64,000 nucleotides of DNA from Gaeumannomyces sp. JS-464 (taxonomy: Eukaryota > Ascomycota > Sordariomycetes > Magnaporthales > Magnaporthaceae). A program made the translations under genes and the position numbers. The stretch spans positions 2,790,001 through 2,854,000 of the forward strand of contig NGZR01000002.1 of assembly GCA_002197995.1 (NCBI GenBank). The letters run 5' to 3'. Under the pieces are notes generated by a model. It saw only the letters and a program-made list of their open reading frames with translations. It was not told the DNA's origin and made no database searches. Positions 31,861 through 45,386 of this stretch are shown here, in pieces (position 1 is the first letter of the stretch; each line of letters begins with the position of its first letter).

Positions 31861-33737
31861 ATGATGCCCATGGACATGCCCATTCCACCGTGGCTCTGGC
31901 CGCTTGGCCCAGCCACCATTCTCGCCCTCTTGGCAGCGAGATGCGTCTACCTTCTTTATTTCCACCCGCTGGCCAAGTATCCAGGCCCCCGACTGGCCGC
32001 AGTCTCCTACCTCTGGTACGCGAGGAAGTAGCTTCTGGGGAGATATCCTTGGGCTGTCGAGGAGCTGTTTGACAAGCATGGCTGTGAGCTGATTCTCCCC
32101 CCATCTGAAGCTTACGACGTTGAAAAGCAAAAGGATAATCAGTGTTTGCTTCCAACCCAGCCGAGGTGGTCCGCGTCGGACCGAATGAGATTGCGTTCCG
32201 ATCACCCAAGGCCCAGCAAGACATCTATATGGCCGCCGCGCGTAACCGCGAGACGTTTGTCAAGACGGAGTTCCAGGACCTGGGCGGTGACGAGCCTGGG
32301 ATCACGGCCGAGAGGGACCCTGAGAAGCACCGCGAGGTGGCCAAGCAACTTGTCCCTGCCTTTTCTCCTCGAGCAATGTATGCGCAGGAGGAACACGTCC
32401 ATCGCTACGTGGATCTCCTCATTGAGCAGCTCGACAGACACGGCGGAACAAGCCGAGAGGGTGTCGACATGAGAGAGGTAAGAGAACGAGCTAAGCTTTA
32501 TGCCATGTTTCGGAATTTCCCGACGCTCTGGGTTCAAAGACGCCTGACCCACATCCCTGGTTCCTGGCACAGTGGTTCGACTGGCTCGTCCTCGACCTGG
32601 CTGGGTACATGGCTTGGAGCCACGAGTTCGACAACTTGAAAAACGGTACGTGAGCACGTGCTGCGCAGCCACGCGTGTCTGTCCGACTCCCTCAGCTTGC
32701 ATCATGCTTTTGGCACCCCTGGCCCGCTGACGCCCTTTGTTGGTTGTTGCGACTCAGCCCAGACGTGCGTCTACCTTCGCGAGTCAATCCAGATTGGGCT
32801 TTTCGGCACCATCCGCCAGGTTCTCAAAAAGTTTCCCGTCCTGTTCCCCCTGGCACCCCTCTTCATCCCCGCGTCGGTGACACGGACCATACCGACGTGG
32901 ATCCAGTTCAACCGCGACATCGTGGCGGAGCGGCTCTCGAAGCGGGAGAAGCTGCGGGGCAGGGACTACTTTGCCTGGCTGCTGCGCGATGACGCCAACC
33001 CCCCGACCGAGGAGTGGCTGGTCGCCCAGTCAAACGTCCTGCTCGCCGCCGGCTTCGATCCCCTGACCAACATTCTGACTTCGGCCGTCTACTACCTCTG
33101 CAAGACCCCGCGCGCCCACGAAAGGCTCTGTGCCGAGATCAGGGGTGGTTTTGCCGCCTACGCCGGGATCAAGGCCGAGGGCCTCCAGACAAAAAAGTAC
33201 CTGCAGGCCGTCCTGGACGAGTCCATGCGCATCCATACCAACGCCGCATTCGGCCTCCCAAGGTACAGCCCTGGGGCTGTTGTTGACGGCGAATACATCC
33301 CAAAGGGGGTGAGTCAGTCTGGCATTTCTCCTCCTCTTTATCCTTCTCTTTTCCCCGCACGCCATTAAACTTTGACCTCATATTTTCCCGTCCAGGTCAT
33401 AGTCCAGAATGCATCCTTCGCGACCACTCACAGCCCAAAGTACTTTCTCCAACCGAGGGAGTTCTGGCCAGAGCGCTTCCTCAGCCCGGGCGACCAGTGG
33501 CACGAAGAGCGGTTCGAGCAGGACCACAAAAGAGCCTTCAAGCCCTTCTCCCAGGGACCCCGGGCCTGCCCCGGCCGCGAGATCGGCATGATGCAGGCCC
33601 GCATCACCCTGGCCAAGCTGGTGTGGACCTATGATATGGAGCTCCTGAACCCTGAGGTTGACTGGGAAAGGGATTCGAAGCTTTTCCTCATCTGGGACAG
33701 GCCTGAGGTTCGAGTTGGATTTCGAAAGCGAGCTTAG
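31861..33737 (+). CDS. Cytochrome P450 (cluster tailoring enzyme) with an in-frame TAG in exon 1
   Basis: Microsomal P450 monooxygenase, likely oxidising the PKS-NRPS product. Exons 31861-32083, 32143-32477, 32573-32645, 32758-33308 and 33396-33737 splice in frame to 508 codons, the normal family length. The N-terminus has a membrane anchor then [11 protein letters not shown], the standard start of this fungal clade. ExxR is E-S-M-R near 33221, and the heme loop is [10 protein letters not shown] near 33550. The I-helix is odd: A-A-G-F-D-P-L-T in place of A-G-x-D/E-T-T, so the usual oxygen-activating Thr is displaced. Codon 57 (32029-32031) is TAG, with the conserved continuation [12 protein letters not shown] directly after it in the same frame. 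Either the gene is inactivated or this is a base-call error; there are no other frame breaks in the gene. Confidence 0.85.
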
Positions 33738-33971
33738 GCTAGAACAGAGCTGCTCGCTAGGCTGACAAACTCTGAAGGGCTTTCTGGATTAGCTAGGTTT
33801 AGGTCAGGTTTATTTAACGCCTGTTGCAAGTGCCTCCCCAACTCTCGTCTCTCCCGGGGCATCGGGCGTGCTATCGGCTGCCATATGACCCAGATACAGG
33901 GTTCAGACCACCACCGACAACCTTCCCGGCAGCTACCAAGCCAGGCCCTCCAGCCTACCTGTGTCGTTAAA

Positions 33972-35742
33972 ATGTCAACTAAGAATACATCGCCCATAAT
34001 TAAGGCCTCCGGCAGCCAGCAAAGTCTCAAGGCCCCTGAAGAAGCGCTCGCCACTCAGGCTGTCGAAACCGCGCAGGCGGCTCCTGCGCAGGGTCTCCGT
34101 CAGACGTTCTCATTCTGGGCCGTCATCTTGACACTTTGCTTCACCAGCCTGCTGGGCTCTTTTGAGAATGCATTGGTCACCACTTCCATGTCATTCATGG
34201 TCAAAGACCTGGGCGTTGGGCGCGACTATGTTTGGATCACCAACGGCTTCTTCGTGGCGAGGTACGAGCAAAGCCTTTCTGATTTATTCTCGCCTTTGAT
34301 GGCTTGCTGATCTTTTTTTTCCAACACATCCATTTAGTGCTGCCGTCCAACCACTGTTTGGTCAGCTAGCAGATGTGTTTGGGCGCCGCAGACTAACCCT
34401 CGTCATCGTCGCGACGCACACTCTTGGCAGCGGCCTATGCGGTGGCGCGTCGAGCGCTGCCATGCTCTTCGTAGGGAGAGCCATCCAAGGTGTGGGCAGT
34501 GGCGGCATCAACATGATCATCGAGGTCCTCGTCTCGGATTTGGTTCCGCTAAGACAGAGGGGTTATTTCATGTCCATGGTCCTTCTCATCTATGCCCTCG
34601 GCCTTGGCACTGGTCCCCTCATTGGGGGGAGTCTTGCCCAGCACGTCGGGTGGCGATGGGTCTTTTACATCAACCTTCCTATAGGAGGCACCTCACTCTG
34701 TCTGCTGTATCTTCTCCTCAGGGTGAGAGATGACAAGACCACGCCGCTGAGGGACAAGCTGAGAAGCATTGATCACATCGGCAACGCCCTAGTCATCGGC
34801 TCCACCGTCTCAGTGCTCTACGCCCTCACCGTGGCCGGATCCTCTTATCCGTGGGGGACCTGGCAGACCCTGGTCCCCTTGCTGGTTGGCTTTGGGGGTT
34901 TCTGCGCCTTCATCGGCTTCGAGACCTCACCGCTCTGCACCCGCCCCGTCGTCCCCCTCCGCTTCTTCAGGAGCAGGACGGGCGCCATCATATTCACAAA
35001 CACCTTCTTCACCTCGGTGCTGAGCTACTGGATGCTTTACTTCCGCCCACTCTACTTCCAGGCCGTCCTGCAGTCCGACCCCACCCTCGCCGGGGTGCAG
35101 ATGCTCCCCAGCACCCTGGGCTCCATCCTCGTCTCGGCCGCCTGCTCCGCCGCCCTCTCTTGGATAGGCCGATACAAGATCTTCCACAACGCGGGCTTCG
35201 GCCTCCTTACGCTCGGCTTGGGCCTGCACTCCACCCTAGACAGGCACTCGTCCGCCGCGCGCTGGGTCACGTTCCAGATCCTGACGGGCGGCGGCATCGG
35301 CATGGTGCTCAACACGCTCCTGCCCGCGCTCCAGGCCGGCCTCCCAGAGGCGGACGTGGCGGGGGCGACGGGGGCCTGGGCCTTCATGAGGAGCTTCGGC
35401 AACGTCTGGGGCGTGGCCATCCCCGCGGCCGTGTTCAGCGACAAGTTCGCCGGCCTCGCGGGGACCATCGCCGACGAGCAGGTGCGGGAGCAGTTTGGGG
35501 GCGGTCACGCCTACGAGCAGGGGACGCAGGCTGCCTTGGCGCAGCTTGGCGACGTGACCAGGGACCAGGTGCTGTTTGTGTATGAGCGGTCACTCCAGCT
35601 GGTCTGGTTCGTCGCCATCGTCTTCTCTGGTCTAGGGTTTGCCTTGTCGCTCTTTGAAAAGGAGATACGACTGCGGACGACGCTCGAGACAAAGCACGGA
35701 CTGGTGGAGAAGACGAAAGAGGAACAACCGGCTAGTCCATAG
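33972..35742 (+). CDS. MFS multidrug-type transporter (cluster exporter)
   Basis: A major-facilitator drug:H+ antiporter of the long fungal type, expected in the plasma membrane and likely to export the cluster product. Start at 33972 (M-S-T-K-N) gives 564 residues; an upstream in-frame Met at 33885 would add 29. The single intron 34262-34337 (GTACGA...CATTTAG) restores F-F-V-A-S-A-A-V-Q-P. After it, G-Q-L-A-D-V-F-G-R-R-R is MFS motif A, and G-S-G-G-I-N-M-I and G-L-G-T-G-P-L-I-G-G (motif C type) follow; about 14 hydrophobic segments can be counted. The frame is intact throughout. It is separated from P450-1 by 235 bases and runs the same way, consistent with co-regulation inside the cluster. 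Confidence 0.9.
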
Positions 35743-36333
35743 ATGAGACGACACATGGCGAGCCCCCGGACTGTTTGATAGGTGTGGGATTGTTTTTTTT
35801 TTTCGACCTTTTTTTTTTTTCAGACGCCTACAAAGTCTTTTTTTTTTTTCCTTTTTTTGTCGTACCACTTGGCTACCAGGTAGGCCATCGCACTAGCCTT
35901 GCCCGCATTGAATAAGTCTCGAAGTCTCGAGATCTCGAAGTAAACTCTGATTCCAATCCCAGTTGAATTGTTCTCAGGTAGGCCAAGGCTTAGTTTCCTG
36001 GGAACCGTGTCATTCATTTTTCGTCTGATAACGATGAAGGACCGTTTGGCCCATCGAGCTTCCAGAAGGTTATTTGGACTGGAAAAACTGCCGAACGCAA
36101 GTGATGCCTGGTTGGTTTCCCGGTCTGGATCAATCCTCCTCCACTGATCGACATGCCGAGCAACTCTCGTCCATGAACGCCGTGATGGCCCAAAGTTTAC
36201 TGCCCGAACTTCCCCAACCGCTTAAGGCACCTCGTCGATTTCTTGTGAGATTCTTTTGGTGTTTAATCGTGCAACACATACCGCCGTGATGATGCGTTGG
36301 ACCAGATACTCACTTACAGGGAGCTCGGCAATC
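35743..36333. other. Intergenic between MFS and P450-2, with T-runs
   Basis: Contains three long T runs (about 35790-35801, 35811-35821 and 35839-35850) just after the MFS stop, in the position of a 3' processing region. The rest is the presumed P450-2 promoter. The P450-2 frame is open upstream to 36256, but the membrane anchor begins at the Met at 36334. Confidence 0.5.
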
Positions 36334-37995
36334 ATGGCTCTACAAGTCCTGCAAGCCGTGCTGCTCTCATCGCTGGTGCTATTGTTGCTCCGGATCCTCG
36401 CGAGGATCGTCCTCGGCTATCGTCAACGACAACGCTTTATCCGGCAGCATGGCTGTCTGGCCCCTCCCGAGGCCAAGCTCAAGGACCCCATACTGGGCAT
36501 CGACGTGATGCTCGCCAACGCGCGGGCGGCCCGCCAGCACCGCAGCCTGCAGACCTTTGAGGAGCGCTTCTACTCCATCGGGCCGACCTACAAGAGCAAG
36601 CTGCTGTTCGGCTCCCCCATCATCACCATGGAGCCGCAGAACATCAAGGCCGTCATCAGCCAGAACTTCCACGACTACGCCCTCGCGCCGTTCCGCCAGC
36701 CCGCCCTCAGGCACTTCCTGGGCGACGGCATCTTCACCACCGACGGCGCAAAGTGGCAGTCCTCCCGCGCCCTCCTCCGCCCCAACTTTGCGAGGGACCA
36801 GGTGGCCGACCTGGACGCCATCGAGGCCCACGTCCAGCACCTCTTCGCTCTGCTTCCGCGGGACGGCGTCGGCGCCGTCAACCTGCAGGAGCACTTCTTC
36901 CGCTTCACCCTGGACTCGGCGACCGAGTTCCTGTTCGGGCAGAGCGTGGGCAGCCTGAAGGCGACACGCCACGGGCGACACGGCCGGGCTGGACGCCCAG
37001 TTCGAGACGGCCTTTGCCGCCGCGCAGGCCGAGTGCATGGAGTTTGTCGGCCTGGGCCCGCTCGCAAAGTACGCCCGCGTCAAGTCCAAGAAGCAGGTCG
37101 AGGTGGTGCACCGGTACATCGACCAGTTTGTCGACCGGGCCATTGCCTTCAGGAAGAAGTACGACGAGGCCGGCGAGAAGGCAGCCGACGGCAAGCCAGA
37201 GAAGTACTTGTTCCTTCAGGAGCTGGCCAAGCAGACCACGGATAGAAAGCGGCTGCGGTTCGAGCTCCTCAACGTGCTGATGGCCGGCAGGGACACCACG
37301 GCCAGCCTTCTTGGGAACCTGTTTTTTATGATCTCCAAGAGCCCCGAGATCATGGCCAAGCTTCAACGGGAGGTGGACGGTCTCGGCGGCGAGAGGCCTT
37401 CGTACTCGACCTTGAGGGACATGTCATACTTGAAGGATTGTCTGCGTGAATGTAAGTCATTACCTGCCGCTAATAGGTACCTACCTCAACCTAGGTATCA
37501 ATGGCACCTATCTGTGGTACCTGCCAAGGTAGGCGGGCGAGTCAAGTTGCACAACACTAACACGCGCCGACCAGCGCTCCGGCTCCACCCCGTCGTCCCC
37601 GTCAATACGCGCATAGCCGTGACCGACACGATCCTACCCCGCGGCGGCGGGCCCGACCGGGAAAGCCCGGTCTTCGTGGCTAAGGGGACCGCCGTCGGGT
37701 GGTCCGTGTACGCCATGCACCGGCGCAAGGATCTCTACGGCCCAGACGCGGACAAGTTCCGGCCCGAGAGGTGGGAATCGCTGGCCACGAGGTCGAGTAC
37801 CTCCCGTTCAACGGGGGGCCGCGCATCTGCCTCGGTCAGCTGTACGCCCTGACGGAGGCGTCGTACCTTACGGTCAGGATGCTGCAGGAGTATGAGGTGG
37901 CGAGCAGAGACGATGGGGAGTGGGAGGAGGAACTCGCCATCACGGCTTGCATAGGCGTGGGTGTCTTGTTTCGCTCAAGGCCAGAAGTGGGGTAG
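36334..37995 (+). CDS. CYP52-like cytochrome P450
   Basis: P450 of the alkane/fatty-acid hydroxylase-like group, possibly a terminal or chain hydroxylase for the polyketide tail. After the anchor [11 protein letters not shown] come [27 protein letters not shown] and H-S-R-A-like [12 protein letters not shown], blocks typical of CYP52 relatives. The I-helix is canonical (L-M-A-G-R-D-T-T-A), ExxR is E-S-L-R formed across an intron at 37452-37574, and the heme loop is [10 protein letters not shown] near 37820. That intron is 123 bp (a multiple of three) with no stop, so retention would insert 41 residues. One extra base near 36960 and one missing G near 37775 break the frame; both flanks are otherwise conserved. 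Confidence 0.85.
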
Positions 37996-38064
37996 CGTAC
38001 AAAGTTGTGCTTTGGGCTCGAGCCGGGCCTTGACGCCATTGCTAGGCGTCAGCGAAAGCGCCCT

Positions 38065-38430
38065 TCATTTGGTCGGGTCGAGGTTGTGGGCAGCCTTAAG
38101 AGTGCGGGTCAGGCGGGCGATGGTGTAGACGATGTTGATCTCGGGGCTGTCTCTGCCAACCCGCTCTTGGTTATCCTGTACCATGTGAATTGCGTCGGCC
38201 CATAGATAGAGCTCGCCGAGTGACTCGATGAGGCTCATAGCGCCCTTGATTGTCTTGGGGAAGGGTAGGTCTGATAAAGATTTGTGCTGTTGGCGGGGCT
38301 CGAAATTGTCCTTGGCCGTTTTGCACATGTCCACATGGTTCCCCAGGCGTAGCTCAGCATAAAGGATATAATATATATATCTCGAAGTGGAGGTGACCAG
38401 ATGGTTGTCGGTAATATCGACCACCAGCAC
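38065..38430 (-). pseudogene. HET-domain fragment
   Basis: Minus-strand frame with L-P-F-P-K-T-I-K-G-A-M-S-L, G-E-L-Y-L-W-A-D-A-I and M-V-Q-D-N-Q, which match the L-P-x-T-I-x-D-A, G-x-x-Y-L-W-V-D-x-L-C-I-x-Q-D core of heterokaryon-incompatibility (HET) domains. The usual I-D-S/L-C-I is replaced by A-D-A-I-H-M. It stops soon after, without the following N-x-M-x-x-I-Y-x-x-A block. HET proteins trigger incompatibility cell death; this piece is too short to work. It sits right behind P450-2, convergently, and marks the far side of the cluster. Confidence 0.6.
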
Positions 38431-39766
38431 CTCCCCAGTAGCGGAAGCTACCGAGACGCCGTCTCCGCAGCGCGTGCTGTGGTTCGTACTGTACGCCTGT
38501 AGCCACCCCTTGGCCAGCGAGGGGTTCGCTTGCCGGCTCGCGTGCGCGGAAGATAGCGCGCCGCCCGCCTTGAGCGACTCTCGGCTGCCAGACTCCCACG
38601 GGCTGTTTCGATTGTCGATCCGTAGTTGTCGGGTTGCACCTGATTTCCAACACCGAATCGCCGCTGGGCGAAGCCGCCGCGATGAGCTGCGTCCCCTGGA
38701 CTTCCTCGGTCGATGGCCGCAAGGCTAGGACGCAACCCTCCGGCCTCGGTCGTGATGGCGGAAAGCACGAGAAGACACGCGAGCTGCGGTGCCTCACGCC
38801 CTGCGTCGACGGCCATGTCCAGGGCATGCGAAGAGGAAAGGGAGGCATGCGCTGCGAGGCACGTGCCTAGCACAGCAAGTCGGGATATCGAGGTGGTCGG
38901 GCGATGATCTCGGCGTATTGCCGAGGATAATATCGGGGTGCTCGGTTGCACGACGAAGAAGCACTTCGCTCTGAATCTTCTCCAATGAGTAGATAAGGAC
39001 TTCAGACAGGTCGAAGCGCAGCGCGATCTCTTGGGGGGAGGGGACAGAGCAGAAAACGAATCCATGCCTTGGGAGATACTGGCGCGGGCCCAGGTTGGTG
39101 TGTGGCTCAGCCGCTGAACCCCAGGCCCCGCCCGTAATCAAGGCCACCGGACATGGCACGCCGGGCAGGATGGGATGTTTTGATGCATCTATGAGTCTCC
39201 AAGACTGCGAAATTTCGAGATAAGCCCACAATGTCACGCAGGAGAACAGGCATAATTCCGTGGAAGAAGTTGGGATGGAGGGGACGGGGGTGATCGTGGG
39301 GGGTTTTTTTTTTTGCAGGACCGCCGATACAACATTGGAACAACTCATGTTCACTCATCACGTATTTGAACGCTATTGATTCCTATAGTCATGATCCGAA
39401 CCTTGGAAACGCCACTAAAATAACACATATATCGTGAACAGCCCAAAACATCAGGGCGGGTAACATTCAACACAATCCCACCAAAAGCATTGCGGTAAGC
39501 GTCCAGTTTCTCAAATCGGCGTGACAGGCCCAGTATTATGTTATAAAAGATAATATCCAATGATCTCGAGAAAAGAGAAGCAAAAAGATAGAGCCGAATG
39601 GGTGTCAGGAGCCGAGAGAGTTTTAGTGTGTATGTAGTAGGTGTGTGGGTGTGTTTAGTTGTTACAAAGGGATATTTACATTGAACGGTGAAAAAGGGTA
39701 TGCTGAGAAGGAGAGCCGTGTTGAATCATGAGAACTTTTGCGTGGTTGAAGCTGCGTGCTCCGTGG
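38431..39766. other. Unrecognised, probably decayed coding sequence
   Basis: Overlapping minus-strand frames (39354-38794, 39065-38448, 38848-38354) each look partly protein-like, for example A-P-Q-L-A-C-L-L-V-L and L-S-E-V-L-I-Y-S-L-E-K-I, as if one coding region were split by frame breaks. It could be the N-terminal part of the HET gene or a decayed regulator; I could not place it. The stretch after about 39360 is AT-rich 3' flank of the next gene. Confidence 0.3.
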
Positions 39767-40986
39767 TCAAAGCAGCCACTGCATCGCAAGAGCGAGCCCG
39801 ACGGCCGAGAGCAGCGTCCATGGCGGTGATCTGGCGAGCAGGCGCACGCCGGTGCTCTGTATCTCGGCGGGCATGGTCTCGTTGACGAAGCTGGCGCCGC
39901 AGCGCGAGTTGACCTCCATGGCGGCGCTCGAGTAGGTGGCAGCGATGGGCAGCTTCCGGTTGGCGGCGTTGGCCTGGTAGATGGCCATAGTCTCGCGGAC
40001 GCACCAGTTGCAGTTGGGGGACGCGTCGGTCGGCAGGGACGAGTTCATGGGCAGGTAGTAGAAGTACGTGTTCTGCGCGTTGGAAGCGTTGGTGACGGCA
40101 CTGGCGAAGCAGTAGGCCTGGCTCATCGGGTCGCGCAGGCACGTGGCCGAGAAGAGCGTCTCGTACGAGAGCAGCGCGTAACGGAGCTGCATCACGACAG
40201 AGTTCTGCAGATCGTAGTCGGCCCCGCAGTTGTCCTTGGAGGTCAGCTGGGTGGCCACACCGGCGAGGTAGGACGAACAGAGCTTGACGTCGGCCTTGCA
40301 CGACCTGTCGAGCACGTTGGTGATGCCGACAAAGGATTTTTGGGCCTGGAAGAAGGATTTCGAGCCCTATACGTGCAATTGAAAAGGTGAGTTAATGCAA
40401 CTACGAAGACGATCGAGCGAGATAAGCATGGTGAACCTACCAAAAGAAGCACAGAGAACGGGTAACACTGCTGGAAGGTCGAGTTGGCGACCAGGGTCGA
40501 CAGGAAGCGTCCGCAGGGTGTCTCTGACGACTGAGGGTTCGGTTTGGTGAAGTTGCCTGAGAGGTTGTCCTCGAGGAGGCTGGGCAGAGGGCTGGCCTGC
40601 GACGTTGCGGTGCCGCCAGGCTTGGACGACGACGAACCCTGCGGGTTCCGGGCCTTGAGCTCATGGTCCTGCTCGGTGGTCGCCATCGTGGCCAAATGTC
40701 CCTCGCTCGGCGGGGCTGGCCTCGTGTCGATGAGCAGAGTCTCCTCGACCGGTGTCGGGGCCTCGACTGTGAGAGCGGCGGTTGCGTCCGACCCGAAGGG
40801 GATGCGGACTGGGCGGTGAGGATGTGCCACGACGGTTGCGGCCGAGGACAAACAGAGGACGAAGGCGACAGCGATGAACAGCCATTGTGACCTCGGCCTG
40901 TGGCAGCGGGAGACTGCGTGGCGGCACACGCTGCCTCGAGTTCGGCCGAGCGGGGTTCGTTCCGTTTTGGGGGCTCCTGATGCCAT
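39767..40986 (-). CDS. DUF7729-type cell-surface protein, probable GPI anchor
   Basis: A 381-residue fungal surface protein of unknown function. Near residues 27-49 is a hydrophobic signal-anchor (W-L-F-I-A-V-A-F-V-L-C-L) and the C-terminus ends in a hydrophobic stretch (W-T-L-L-S-A-V-G-L-A-L-A) after a basic residue, as for a GPI attachment signal. Between them is a Cys-rich domain with C-G-A-D-Y, C-F-A-S-A-V-T-N, Y-Y-L-P, C-N-W-C and C-G-A-S-F-V-N-E-T, the pattern I associate with DUF7729. The intron at 40367-40440 (GTAGGT...GTATAG) is phase 0. The start at 40986 gives a signal sequence; the frame upstream is open to 41187 but unlikely. Ser/Thr/Pro-rich linkers suggest glycosylation. No frame breaks. 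Confidence 0.75.
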
Positions 40987-45375
<4,389 letters not shown>

Positions 45376-45386
45376 GAAAGAAGCCT

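Noticed and set aside
18783..38000. Naming the cluster product (tetramic acid, cytochalasan or 2-pyridone)
   Set aside because: Domain order alone does not decide this; no ring-expanding P450, trans-ER or cyclase could be identified.
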